From Trichomonas vaginalis G3 (Eukaryota; Parabasalia; Trichomonadida; Trichomonadidae): DNA of 64,000 bases. Where the stretch lies: contig NC_067206.1 of the NCBI RefSeq assembly GCF_026262505.1, forward strand, positions 19,985,319 through 20,049,318. Reading direction: 5' to 3'. Positions 38,166 to 48,277 of the stretch are shown here, one piece after another (the first letter of the stretch is position 1; each line of letters begins with the position of its first letter). The notes beneath the pieces were generated by a model. That model saw only the letters and a list, made by a program, of their open reading frames with translations. It was not told the DNA's origin and did not search any database. The position numbers were made by a program, and so were the translations under genes.

Positions 38166-38486
38166 TCACTTACAAAAGTATTGCAACTCCTCCCATTGCT
38201 GTGCTTCATATAACAGCTCATAATCTTCTGACTCACTTTCTTCTTCATATAGGTCAAAATCACTGTCAAAATGAATGTTAGTAAGTTTTGACAAAGCTAA
38301 TGAAACACGTTTACCGTTTGTATCGTATGCTTGTATAAACTTTCCATTCTTCATTCCTTCATAAACGCTCAAACTAACTTTACCCTTTCTCCCTCGTATC
38401 TGATAGAATGTATTTTCACGAGGAACGAAGAACAAATTCTTGAACTCATGACCGTTGTAGTTTGTTATCTCAATAGTTTTCGTCAT
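38166..38486 (-). CDS. Maverick B protein, 106 aa, unknown
   Basis: Intact, with an A/T run leader (ttataaaaataaaataaaaa on the plus strand side). Beta-rich body (EFKNLFFVPRENTFYQIRG, KGKVSLSVYEGMKNGKFIQ) and an acidic end (DLYEEESESEDYELLYEAQ). Could be a small nucleic-acid or capsid-binding protein; no motif supports a choice. Confidence 0.5.
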   Translation of the reverse strand: MTKTIEITNYNGHEFKNLFFVPRENTFYQIRGRKGKVSLSVYEGMKNGKFIQAYDTNGKRVSLALSKLTNIHFDSDFDLYEEESESEDYELLYEAQQWEELQYFCK

Positions 38487-38631
38487 TTATATAAAAATAA
38501 AATAAAAAATAAACTTAAAAATTAATGATATCACCACCCTCACACGTATGAAAACATAGCACAAAAATATATTTTAGGTGAAGAGGTGAGATCTCACCTC
38601 TTTTTTCACCTGTTTTTTCACCCTGTTGAAT

Positions 38632-39160
38632 TCATTGCTTTATAACTCTCTTCCTTGGTTTCTTTTTAGTTGCTTTCTTCACGTCTGTCTCCAACTTGAC
38701 TGTCTTTCTTCTTCGTCCGTAATGATACCAATTACTTCCACCAGTCAATGGGTCAAATGGTCGTTCATAAGGGTTTCCATACATTCCATAAGGTCCGTAT
38801 GGATAAACCGCTGGTGGAGAAGAAACATTTTCTTTAGTTCCATCGACTCTATTTAAATGCATTGTTTCACCTTTCATCTGGTCATTAAAGTCTTTTGCGT
38901 GTTTTGCAAACTCATCGTCCTTTCCTAAAGCATTTTCTGACTCAGTCGCAACCAAATTGGATGCTTTATTTATGAGCCCTATTTTATTTAATCTTAACTT
39001 CTTTGCAACCCAGCCTCCAATCTTTCCTTTATTTGCATCTAATGTCTTTGAAACCCTTCCTCCACTCATTTTATTTACTGCGTCATAAGCTCCAAGTGCT
39101 TTTTGCTCCAAATGCTAATGCTTTTGTTCCCATTGCGCCTAAAGCTGCCCAAGCTACCAT
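38632..39160 (-). pseudogene. pVI-like amphipathic protein of Maverick B, one frameshift
   Basis: The long frame starts internally at 39111. Upstream, ATG 39160 opens MVAWAALGAMGTKALAFGAK and runs out of frame in an A run near 39100. After a one-base slip it joins LGAYDAVNKMSGGRVSK. The Ala/Gly-rich amphipathic start, PYGPYGMYGNPYERP middle and very basic end (KKATKKKPRKRVIKQ) fit a pVI/core-like virion protein, comparable in plan to 15651-16052. The homopolymer slip could be a read error. Confidence 0.5.
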
Positions 39161-39385
39161 TTACACCATATTAAAATCATCTCTCTTCAATATTATCTCA
39201 TAAAAGTTCTCGTTACTGGAGAAAGTCAATGAAGCATAAACGTTCTCACGGGCTTCGCCCTCACCGCTTTGCGGTCTATCTAACTTCTTTCTTATCTCAT
39301 CTATTCTCAATAAAATGTCTGAACAATTGCTAACATCTTCTACAACAGTTATTTCATCATGAATGACCTTCAAGAACAAGCTCAT
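39161..39385 (-). CDS. small Maverick B protein, 74 aa
   Basis: Starts at 39385 after TAATATTAA-type leader and stops at the base before the next gene's ATG on the same strand. Beta-helix-beta pattern (LFLKVIHDEITVVEDVS, ILLRIDEIRKKLD...VYASLTFS). Two GC hairpins (gggcttcgccc, ccgctttgcgg) lie inside the coding sequence and encode the RPQSGEGEARE stretch without breaking frame. Function unknown. Confidence 0.5.
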   Translation of the reverse strand: MSLFLKVIHDEITVVEDVSNCSDILLRIDEIRKKLDRPQSGEGEARENVYASLTFSSNENFYEIILKRDDFNMV

Positions 39386-40268
39386 TTAATATGCTATTAA
39401 AATCATTTCAATAATGAGTCCATCCTTTCCGTCTTTGGGTAGCACAACATCTTTCATTGAAGAAGGTTCGACAAGTCTTATGTTAAACTTACTGACAAAG
39501 TTTGTTATACTATAATGCTTCGGCGGCGAATACATGTAGTTTGAAAGACATAATATAGATTCTTCAGCAAATTCACTTATACTGGATTTTATAACAATGT
39601 TCTCACGAGACCAAATACCACCAATTGACAATGTTGTAAGCAATCCTGCTGAACCTTCTACTGTAAACGTCGATGGTAACATTCACGAAGGTCATCTATT
39701 GACATCGTTGAGTCACTGTATTTAAATATTTTCTTAAAGCAATCGTCATTATCTAACCATGCAATAGCTTTGAAGTTTTCATTCGAATATACATCTGCTT
39801 CATTAAATGTAAAACCTGACTTCTTTGCAGAGATGACTTTAAAATCTATTGAGTTTGTTTCAAAATTATATGCTATGGTAACTTCTGAAGGTAATGGATG
39901 TCCTTCCGCAGTCAGTTGTTCTCTCACTACCGTTTGAAGCTTTGTATTAAAAACTTTCATGTCATCTCCTGTATCTAAGTTCACATACACAGCAACAGGA
40001 AAACTATCTTGCTTCTTTGTTTCATCATATATACCTCAAAACATTAAAGTTCTTCAATAATATTGTTCTTCCTGCTGGAATACTTCGAACCTGTCTGATT
40101 TCAATAGCTTTCTCACCTCCTACATACTTCTACCCAGTGTCTTGGATATTCATAAGTATACTGACTTTCTTGAATTTTGGTAGGTTTCATCATAACGTGT
40201 TCATAGTATATCTTTATACTCTTGTCAGTTAGACTCGGTGCTATGTTCTGAATATTTCTGACTTGCAT
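39386..40268 (-). pseudogene. minor capsid-like protein P1 of Maverick B, several frameshifts
   Basis: From ATG 40268 the protein begins MQVRNIQNIAPSLTDKS and YTYEYPRHWVEV. It then changes frame near 40130, 40025 and 39680 before ending in VVLPKDGKDGLIIEMIL at 39386. The pieces align in order with the intact P1 of Maverick A (18430-19278) and with P1 of C. At least three shifts make this copy non-functional. It is divergent from the packaging ATPase with 16 bp between starts, the tightest divergent pair in the window. Confidence 0.6.
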
Positions 40269-40284
40269 TTTTAATGGAGATAAA

Positions 40285-41172
40285 ATGAAGCATTTAATAC
40301 ATGACGTAGATGAAGACATGAATGAAACTACAGACAAACTTAACTCTTCTCTCATTCTTCCTTTCAGTAAGGACTATGAGTTCTGTTCAAATGGTGTTTA
40401 TTTCTATTGTGGAAAGATGGGTTCAGGTAAGACATTTAACCTCATTCGTCATATACTCATAACAGAGCGTTTAGGAAACGACTCTTACTATGACCAAATC
40501 ATTATATCAGCAACTTCAGACTCTATGGATTCAACAGCGAAAACATTTATGTCAAAAGTTCAAGCCTCTGTCGTTAAAGTTCCAGACAGTGAACTCATTG
40601 AATTTCTTCAACGTTACATTCGACGTAAGAGAAAATATTATGCCATCGTTGAATTTATACAGTCAGGAATGCAAAAGACTTCTGAGGAGATGGAAAGAAT
40701 TATTGACAAACACCACTTACGTCAATACTCAGGAGTTTACGATATGAAACGACTTACAAACTACATTCTGTCAAAACTTTCAAAATACCCCTTCAAAAAG
40801 TATCCTTCAAACACTCTGCTCGTTTGTGACGACTTCGCCGGAAAAGGTTTAGTGTCAAAACCAGACTCACCATTAGCTAACATCATAACTAAAGTCAGAC
40901 ATTACCATTTAACTGTAGCAATACTTATGCAAACATGGCGTTTTCTTGCTTTAAACATAAAACGTCTCATAACTGACTTCGTTATCTTTCAAGGTTTCTC
41001 ACGTTATGATATTGAACTCATTTGGAAACAGTCAGGTATAACATTACCTTTTGAAGAAATTTGGGAAGCATATAAGTCTCTCATCTCTCCTCGTTCATAC
41101 CTTGAGATTCATATCATGACTAATACCATTAAAGTCAAAAATATTCCATGGGAAAGACCAACATTGTTTTAA
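40285..41172 (+). CDS. A32-like genome-packaging ATPase of Maverick B
   Basis: 295 residues, intact, starting after TAATGGAGATAAA. Walker A FYCGKMGSGKTF (~45), Walker B NTLLVCDDFAGKG (~180), then VRHYHLTVAILMQTWRFLA, the sensor/arginine region of the family. It matches 6599-7474 in length and motif order. It survives in an element whose capsid, integrase and polymerase genes are broken. Its last 4 bases overlap the convergent neighbour. Confidence 0.85.
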   Translation: MKHLIHDVDEDMNETTDKLNSSLILPFSKDYEFCSNGVYFYCGKMGSGKTFNLIRHILITERLGNDSYYDQIIISATSDSMDSTAKTFMSKVQASVVKVPDSELIEFLQRYIRRKRKYYAIVEFIQSGMQKTSEEMERIIDKHHLRQYSGVYDMKRLTNYILSKLSKYPFKKYPSNTLLVCDDFAGKGLVSKPDSPLANIITKVRHYHLTVAILMQTWRFLALNIKRLITDFVIFQGFSRYDIELIWKQSGITLPFEEIWEAYKSLISPRSYLEIHIMTNTIKVKNIPWERPTLF

Positions 41173-41561
41173 AGTTTAACCTTCAATTGACTGATGGTAA
41201 ACAAATTCCATGCATCTCTGTCGCCATTTCTGTTAATATTTTTGCTGTCATTCATATCATCCACTTCCCCATCCGTTAGCTTTTGAGGATATGCGTTAGA
41301 ATAGCTGTTCTTAAATGAAGGCTTTTCACATTTGAGAGCATAAACTCTATAACTTTCTGCATACTTTATGTTTGAACCTCCTGAACCATCATTGACATAA
41401 ATTTTTATAGGCTTCCACCCTTTGTTCATGTTCCTGCTTCTTCCCTTAGCTCTTTTGTTCAGTAGTTCTACATCTTTATACACAGCTCCTGTCTCAGTGA
41501 ATTCAACAATATTTTCATTCGTTAGCTTTACATTCAAACCCTTGTCGAGTATATTGTTCAT
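41169..41561 (-). CDS. Maverick B protein divergent from the CCG gene, 130 aa
   Basis: ATG at 41561 (MNNILDKGLNVK) or at 41573 four codons earlier. Beta-rich centre (KPIKIYVNDGSGGSN, YRVYALKC) and a disordered end (DVDDMNDSKNINRNGDRD, close variant). It sits in the same divergent position beside the CCG gene as the broken 2456-2967 gene of Maverick A, but sequence similarity is weak. Function unknown. Confidence 0.5.
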   Translation of the reverse strand: MNNILDKGLNVKLTNENIVEFTETGAVYKDVELLNKRAKGRSRNMNKGWKPIKIYVNDGSGGSNIKYAESYRVYALKCEKPSFKNSYSNAYPQKLTDGEVDDMNDSKNINRNGDRDAWNLFTISQLKVKL

Positions 41562-41595
41562 TTCATACATATAAAAGGTTTTTATTCTATATGAA

Positions 41596-42147
41596 ATGAG
41601 AAGCAAATCCATCTTAGCTGGTGCCGTTAATGTTCCAATTGAACCAACATCAAATGTTGACTCACGAACGACAAACAATATTGTCATAAAGAACTATAGT
41701 TCAGAGTGTTTGAAAGAACCAGAACCAGAGCTGAGATCCGTGAATTTAAACACAGCTTCAAACGCTAACGCTACATCAGATGTTAAGTTAGAGTATCCAC
41801 CACTGGACCAAATTCTTTCAAGAGAAGCCAACGACAACCCTTACACAAATGTTCAAACAAATCCTTCAGATAACGTAGACCATTACCTTCTTCAGTTATA
41901 CCAAACTATCTTACTCAAAGACGATAAGAAGCTTTTGACAAATCTTATAAGCAAGAACCAAATAATTCTAACAAAGGAGGACCTTGAAAATGTTATCTCA
42001 CGAATAACAGGGAAACAATGTGTCATTGACTATCTCGACCCTGAAATCGAATGCTGTGGTCAAACTCCACTATTCATGAAAATAGGTAACATCCGCATCA
42101 TTGAAACACCAGGAACTACAGGAGTTGAGTTTAAGTATAAATATTAG
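41596..42147 (+). CDS. conserved Maverick protein with CCG motif (B copy)
   Basis: 183 residues, intact. Disordered Ser/Asn-rich first half. Helices HYLLQLYQTILLKDDKKLL and TKEDLENVISRITGKQ are followed by DPEIECCGQTPLFMKIGNI and a beta-rich end VEFKYKY. Order and motifs match 2986-3564. The paired Cys followed by Gly is the only invariant short motif between the two copies, and might be structural or catalytic. The function is not known. Confidence 0.7.
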   Translation: MRSKSILAGAVNVPIEPTSNVDSRTTNNIVIKNYSSECLKEPEPELRSVNLNTASNANATSDVKLEYPPLDQILSREANDNPYTNVQTNPSDNVDHYLLQLYQTILLKDDKKLLTNLISKNQIILTKEDLENVISRITGKQCVIDYLDPEIECCGQTPLFMKIGNIRIIETPGTTGVEFKYKY

Positions 42148-42271
42148 AACGAGTATACAAAACTTTCAACAGAATATAAACTTTGTTTGAAATATGTTTT
42201 AGTAAATTAAAGCAGTCAGGAGGGCTCTTTGAGCCCATCTTGGCGCTTTGCGCCGTCAGTCAAAAAAAATT
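42148..42271. repeat. short intergenic region with two GC hairpins
   Basis: Contains gggctctttgagccc and ggcgctttgcgcc (42222-42254) between two convergent gene ends, consistent with transcript-end or dispersed GC hairpin repeats. Confidence 0.6.
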
Positions 42272-42514
42272 TCAAGTTAGCAATTTGTAATATCTATCCA
42301 AAACTTCTTCAACAGTATCGAACTCATCTTCATAATGCAAACCTAATCTTATTGACTTGGTGCAGTTTTCACTAACACAATATTTTTCTGTTCTCTTGAC
42401 TGACATAACTAACTCATTTGTTTCATCAAACAGCAACAACCAAAGTTCATGACCTAATACATAACATTCATACTTTATATTTTTAGCTCTGAGTTCTCTT
42501 GTAAGCTGTTGCAT
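42272..42514 (-). CDS. small Maverick B protein, 80 aa
   Basis: Start at 42514 overlaps the 3' end of P2 by 40 bases, same strand, with the catttaatatt leader type. Beta-rich (KYECYVLGHELWLLLFDET, LVMSVKRTEKYC) with an acidic helix at the end (DEFDTVEEVLDRYYKLL). Function unknown. Confidence 0.5.
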   Translation of the reverse strand: MQQLTRELRAKNIKYECYVLGHELWLLLFDETNELVMSVKRTEKYCVSENCTKSIRLGLHYEDEFDTVEEVLDRYYKLLT

Positions 42515-43251
42515 TTAATATTTTCTAAAAAGTCAACTTCAACAGTCATTCGCACCGGTGCCTTCAGTTCTACAGGCTCTCCTTGAAAGTCAACAAGTCT
42601 GAATTGCATGTCTTTCAAATTATGAGGACTAATGCGAACCCATTTACCTAAATGAGTTGCTATGACAGGAACGTTTGGAATGAACATTGAATTGACTGCA
42701 TAACAGAAGGATTTATATTCTACTGAACCTTTACTATTAACTCCTGAAATGCCTGTGACATTAGCTATTTTAGACTCAATGTACAAACAATTATCATAAC
42801 ATACGTATGGAACAGATTTCATCTCAATCGTTTTGTCAACACTTTTCAAAGGAAATGTCATATGGTATGCACCCAAAAGAAGTTGTACTCTATGACTCAT
42901 TCGTGTTATCTTAAACTCCTTCGCATAACTGAACTTCAAAACTCCTGCAATAAGTTTAACATTCATTAAGTTTTCTTCGTTATCCTTGTTTATTGTAGTA
43001 TTTATGAGAGCATTTAACACTCCAGCTAATGTTTCCATCTTATATTCTACATTATTGTGAAATCTTATTTCGTGCTTCTTTCCATCTATTTCAATCTCCA
43101 TGAAATCTGTTTCATCTGTTATAACGAATGAAGCGATAGTATTGAAGTCAACCATTCTGAATGCAAGCGCCTCATTCTGTAGACCTAAGTTTGTTTGTAG
43201 CTTTACTGTCCCGTATTCGTTTGGGTCTGTACTTTGCAAATAGAACAACAT
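42475..43251 (-). CDS. minor capsid-like protein P2 of Maverick B
   Basis: I use ATG 43251 because the longer frame overlaps the divergent fibre gene. 258 residues. Beta-rich throughout, with FTIASFVI-type strands, a middle FKITRMSHRVQLLLGAYHM and the end FRLVDFQGEPVELKAPVRMTV. The last part aligns with P2 of Maverick A (LTLVDANFVPVKLLCPMYL). Intact. The residues past base ~42530 overlap the next gene and may be a read-through extension after loss of an original stop. Confidence 0.55.
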   Translation of the reverse strand: MLFYLQSTDPNEYGTVKLQTNLGLQNEALAFRMVDFNTIASFVITDETDFMEIEIDGKKHEIRFHNNVEYKMETLAGVLNALINTTINKDNEENLMNVKLIAGVLKFSYAKEFKITRMSHRVQLLLGAYHMTFPLKSVDKTIEMKSVPYVCYDNCLYIESKIANVTGISGVNSKGSVEYKSFCYAVNSMFIPNVPVIATHLGKWVRISPHNLKDMQFRLVDFQGEPVELKAPVRMTVEVDFLENIKCNSLQENSELKI

Positions 43252-43268
43252 TTTATTCTCATTAAAAT

Positions 43269-44415
43269 ATGAGTATAGCTGCATATGCGTATGAAGCTGA
43301 CAGAGCTAAACGTTTATATTTTGGTCAATACTCTCTCACACTTACTGACAAATATATTGTTATCACTGATGGAAATACTGAGAAATACATAACATGGAAG
43401 GACTATGAAAAGTTTGACCCTATTTTAACTCCATGTACTATGCCGTTTATAAAGGACGGTGAAATTATTGAAAAAGATAATACAACCGTATATAGGTCTG
43501 TTTATGAAGCATTAGAATATATGTTGAATCATAACCCAAAAAGATTTGACCCAAGCACTACACCATGTGCAATGCCTTTTATTAAGGACGGTGAAATCGT
43601 AAGAGTTCCGGATTCAACGGTTTACACAGCTGTTCAAAACAGTTTACAAAACATTTTAGCGAATATCTTTAATTCAGAAACTACAGAAATAAAATTACCA
43701 TATATAACAGATGCTAAAGAAATTAAATCAAAAACGACAACATTATTTACGTCACTTAATGATTTAATGACTTATATCATTAATATTCCTGCACCAACTA
43801 CAGCATTTGATCCAAACTCGACGGTTTGCAGTGTACCTTTCATAAATGACAGTTCATTAATTACTTTAAGGGATTCGACAGTAAATGAATCATTAAAGGC
43901 GTCATTAATGAAAATCATTGATTTTAACTCATTCACAAATACATATAATTCATTCATTAATGTTTCATATGCTTCTAAAGAAGGTGAGCCAAAAACTATC
44001 GATAAAGCGGTGTATGAAATAAAAGCATCAACGACAAAATTGAATTCGTTAACTTTTGACGGTGATAGTTTCGTTAATGACATAACATCGGGGAAAACAA
44101 TTTTAACGAAAGAATACTTAAAATCTCATGTTAGTGAGTTCGTTGAAATTGAAAAAGAAGGTGGAATTAAGTTCGATCCACTGAATTTCATTTTCAGCTT
44201 AGCGAATGCGGGTGTTAGTTTCGCTGAATGGACAACTATACAAAGTGAAATAAATGCAATATGGACGTTTTTGGGGTCAAAAGCGGGAATGGGTGAGCTT
44301 GTAAATGCTGCAAGAACATTAGGTGAAACAGGAAATTTTGTAGATGGTTTTAAAAGACTTGTTTCAAATGTTTTAACAAACACAAAGAAATTATTTAGAT
44401 ATACCATACATAACG
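43269..44415 (+). pseudogene. giant fibre gene of Maverick B, 5' part, cut by a transposon
   Basis: From ATG 43269 the frame encodes ~382 residues. There are three copies of a module reading FDP..TPC.MPFIKDGEI....STVY.AV (residues ~55-95, 97-137, 178-215), a fourth looser copy (LPYITDAKEI), and a helical region with ISLC-like AEWTTIQSEINAIWTFLG. At 44415 a TIR element with a 12-bp target duplication interrupts it; the frame resumes at 46400. Reading on into the insert ends at 44522. The module repeats presumably build a fibre shaft. Divergent from P2 by 17 bp. Confidence 0.65.
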
Positions 44416-44696
44416 AAACAATAAGAATTACCGAAAAAGTGACAAAACATCAAAAACAGGGAGGGGTCTCAATTTTTATTACTTATATTATTTTACAATA
44501 TTTATATAAATACTCTTTATAATATATTTTACTATAAAATTATACCTCAAATTCAAATATTTAAAATATTATTTACATAATTATCTCAAAATTATATTTT
44601 TATATATTATTTTTCATATGTAGAAATCATATAATCTATATCTATGCAAATCTCATCTAAAATTTTTTGAAACAAACCGCTACCATTTTATAATGG

Positions 44697-45722
44697 TCCA
44701 TCTTAAATTCATCATAAATTCTGGTACATGTTAGTACCAGAGTCTTCAAATCTCAAACACTCTGGTACCAACATGTACCAGACGCGAGTTTCCAATGCCC
44801 TCGTACGATTTTCTATTAAGATCTTCTTGAATGAGAAGGTCTTCATAGAAACTCGTACGAGGGCTTCTCTTTTAAATACTCTGGTACCTGCTGGTATCGG
44901 AGTCGACTTTACAGCCCTTTCCCCAATTTTGAAGCTGGGGAAAGTTTTCAAGCAATGAAAGGGAAGCTCTCGCTATGAGGTGAAAATCTAGAATTTTTAC
45001 CTCATAGCGAGTAATCCTTTGTTAATTGCTTGAAAACTTTCTTCAAATTATCAAAATTTCGAGGAAAGTTTCCTTGCTTCAAAGTAGAGATGGAGCCCTT
45101 TGAGCCACTGCATATAGGTCAGTGACTCAAAATACTCCATCTCTACTAGAAATCGCCAAAATTTGGGTCACAATCTTTGAAATGCGACGCAAGTTTGGGC
45201 AATTTCGCGAGGGACTTGCTCCATTTGGTGCATAGATTCACACTCTATGCACCAGATGGAACAATTCTTTCGCTGACAGCGGGAAACTTTGTCTGAATAG
45301 TTTAACATTCAGACAAAGTTTCCCGCTGTCAGAGAGGGAATGGAAGGGTAAGAGGTATATATTCATAATGTATACCTCTTACTCTTCCATTCCCTCAAGA
45401 AAGTTCAAAAACTTGTGTGAAATCAGTTCTGATTGCACCCAAGTTTTTGAACTTTATATAAGGAATTGTTGGCTATGATGCACTGATCATGAATCAGTAC
45501 ATCATAGCCAACAATTCCTTCGCAAACAGTGGGAAACTTTGTCTGAATAGTTTAACATTCAGACAAAGTTTCCCGCTGTCAGAGAGGGAATTAGAGGGTG
45601 GGAGATATATAGATAGACTATAAATCTCTCACCCTTTAATTCCCTCAAGAAAGTTCAAAAACTTGGGTGCAATCAGAACTGATTGCACCCAAGTTTTTGA
45701 ATTTTGTATAAGGAATTGTTGG
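44697..45722. repeat. hairpin array inside the fibre-gene insertion
   Basis: At least ten hairpins, including tggtacatgttagtaccaga-type units with Acc/Asp-like GC-rich words, gggaaactttgtctgaatag/ttcagacaaagtttcccgct (twice) and gaaagttcaaaaacttgggt (twice). The last unit (aaggaattgttggctatgat) is cut at 45730 by unrelated ORF sequence. The same aaggaattgttggctatgat unit is intact at 45461 and at 61861. Confidence 0.9.
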
Positions 45723-45724
45723 CT

Positions 45725-46276
45725 ATGATGTGGATAGCTGCTGCCAGACCAAATGAATTAACCGTTGTGAATAACGTTTCTGAATCTTTATTTAAAAAGA
45801 TAAAATATCACGATTTTGGCTGCGTTAAAAATCAAAGAATTGATGTTTTTGTCAAAAATCCTTTTAGAAGAAGTTGCACCCAATTACTTTTATCGTATTA
45901 AAAACGATTTACTTCAAACAGGTTTTTATTCCTTCAATTAGAATTCGCGAGCCTCGATTGACAGATTATAAAACAAAATTGAAAAGAGAAGTTCAATCAC
46001 GTTTATACCAAGTATTAAATTTTGTTCAGAATCAAGAAGCCAATTTGAATCCATTAAGATTTTTATTGGAAAATGCTGAAGAAAAACTTTCTCAAATAAA
46101 TGAGAAGATACAAATTCAATTACATATTTAAGATCGTTTGAAATTCCAAATGAATTGTTAGATACGTATATGTAAGAAATTAATGAATTTTGTTATAATT
46201 CTCCAGATTATATTTTAGAACATTTCGAAGAATTTTTAGAGGATTTCAAAGAAAAGAATAATTTAATAGACTAAAA
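45725..46276 (+). pseudogene. decayed ORF, possibly a tyrosine-recombinase fragment
   Basis: Frames at 45725-45900 and 45930-46131, with a continuation to 46276, carry several shifts and stops. The first contains LLAMMWIAAARPNELTVVNN. The Arg and Glu spacing in ARPNEL resembles the first catalytic Arg box of tyrosine recombinases (xGxRxxEl). The other motifs (H-x-x-R, Y) are not visible, so this is only a hint. Later pieces (SRLYQVLNFVQNQEANL, HFEEFLEDFKEK) are helical. Confidence 0.25.
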
Positions 46277-46399
46277 AATTTATTATTTTTATTTATTGTG
46301 AATTTTAAATTGTCACTTTTTAAGTGTTACTCCCTATTGAAAGTGTCACTTTTTGAGTGTCACTTTTTCGGAAATTCTTATATACTCCCATACATAACG

Positions 46400-48237
46400 G
46401 TCAGATTTTCGAACAGGTAGCAACAAAACCTCCGGTTATGGCTGCGTTGATGATGGTTAGAGATATAAAACCACGTAACGACGGGAACGAAGAACATGAA
46501 CAACAGGATACTGGTCGGGTTATTCGAGACATTAAAACCGTGTATCCTGAAGTTATTGATTTATTTAGAGGAATTAATGATTCAATTTCAAAACATTCTA
46601 TAACCATCGATGAAGAGAATAAATTAACAGATTATATATTCGTCATTATTGCAGAATTAATGAAGAGAATAAATGAAAAAGGAATTGGTGATATCATTAA
46701 TGTCAGCGATGTAATGATGAAAAGAAATTTTGACTCATTATTTACAAAACCGAAAACAGAATATAGTCTTTATGACGTAATTACTGAATTAATGAAAAAG
46801 ATTAATGATAATAAGAGTTCTGGCGGAAGAGTTGAATTAGAAGTGAATGATGTTAATGAGAAATTAGCCGAAAAAGCAGACAAAAATGAGCTTTTAGCTC
46901 TGAGTGATAAAGTCAAGAACCACGTTCATTATATAACTTCAGACGAACAGATTATAACGGACTACCATGGATATTTAACACAGGATGAACAAATAAGCAC
47001 TGAAGATGTTAATGAAAGAAGATATAAATACATTCGTGCTAAAGGTTATGACATAAGCTGTACTGTACAGTATGACACAGGTAAAGCACCAGAAGCATTT
47101 GGTTATAACGATGAAATTTATGCTTCATACTTCTTTGTTAACGGCGTATTAGTTGAACCAAGATTTACTTTGAGGGTTAAGGCAAAAATAACTTTTGAAG
47201 ATGCTATTAAAAGTAAAGCAGACAAAGATGAACTTGACGCAACGAACAAAGTTTTGAAATCTCATAAACACAATATCTCCGATATAAATGAACTTCAAGC
47301 TACATTAAATAGTAAAGCTGACAAGAACCATACACATGAATCCTTCACTACTGTTAGAGCAGACGACATAATATTGAACTATACCCTTGGTTCAAGTGCA
47401 CCTTTAGAGAATCCAAGTACAAGCGTAAAAGATACACTAAACTCCTTAAATAACAAATGTATGAACATTGAAGGTCATGTCAGAAACTTTGAAACATATG
47501 AACTACCAGCAATGTTAGATAAAAAAGCAGATAAAGAACATACACATAACTCCTTCTCAACTGTTGCTATAGAAAGTATTGAAGGAACGGTTGACGGAAC
47601 TGATGGGGATGCATTATATTGTAAACCTCCTAACTTTCCACAAGGTTTAACATCGAATGAAAACATAACAACAAAGAAAAACATTAGATGTAAAAATGTT
47701 TATGTCATGAAGGATGAAAATAATATTAAATTCACTGCTCAAGATTTATATGATAAGAAAGCTGACAAAACAGAGCTTCAAACAATGAAGACTGAAATAC
47801 TTCAAACATTATATCCTACAGGCTCTATTTATACGTCAATGAACTCAACAAATCCAGCAACAGTTCTGGGTTTTGGTGAATGGAAGCAGATTGTAGACAA
47901 ATTCTTATACTGTGCTAGATATTCAAAGCAAACAGGAGGTTCGAAGAAAATTAAAGAAGCAAACCTTCCACCGCACACTCATACAGGAACGACAAACACA
48001 ACAGGTAGTCATTCACATTCAATAACAAAAAGAGGTTATACAAATCTTGCAGCAGGTTCGGATAGACAGGGAATGCATAGATATGATATTTCAAGTGACC
48101 CAGTAGATTCAAGCGCAGGTATTTTCTGTGGAACCGCAGGAAATCATTCACACACTTTCACAACAAATCCAACAGGCTCGGGTGCAGATTATATGCCACC
48201 ATTTGTGACTATATTCGCATGGTACCGCGTTCAATGA
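46400..48237 (+). pseudogene. giant fibre gene of Maverick B, 3' part with phage-like collar domain
   Basis: ~612 residues, open from the target duplication onward. Helical N-terminal part (DYIFVIIAELMKRINEKG, twice in related form). A shaft with KADKNELLALS, KADKDELDAT and HTHNSFSTV repeats. The end homologous to 17026-18411: GSIYTSMNSTNPATVLGF, NLPPHTHTG, H-x-H pairs and MPPFVTIFAWYRVQ. Across the shaft's VRADDIILNYTLGSSAPLE segment the two fibres are nearly identical, so this domain is exchanged between elements. Without the 5' part it lacks a start. Confidence 0.75.
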
Positions 48238-48277
48238 ACGCGCTTGAGCCTTGAATAAAATCTTTAACTTTACATAA

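Larger units (their letters stand above)
44404..46399. mobile_element. hairpin-array TIR element inserted in the fibre gene (1.97 kb)
   Basis: The 12-bp word ccatacataacg flanks it at 44404-44415 and 46388-46399. The element proper is 44416-46387. Its ends read aaacaataagaattaccg and, inverted, gagtatataagaatttccg, both followed by aaaaagtgaca. Removing the insert and one target copy restores the fibre reading frame exactly. It contains a hairpin array (44697-45722) and a decayed ORF. Confidence 0.85.

Noticed and set aside
44712-44958. Overlapping ORFs on both strands with mirrored sequence
   Set aside because: A perfect inverted repeat gives complementary open frames; this is part of the hairpin array.
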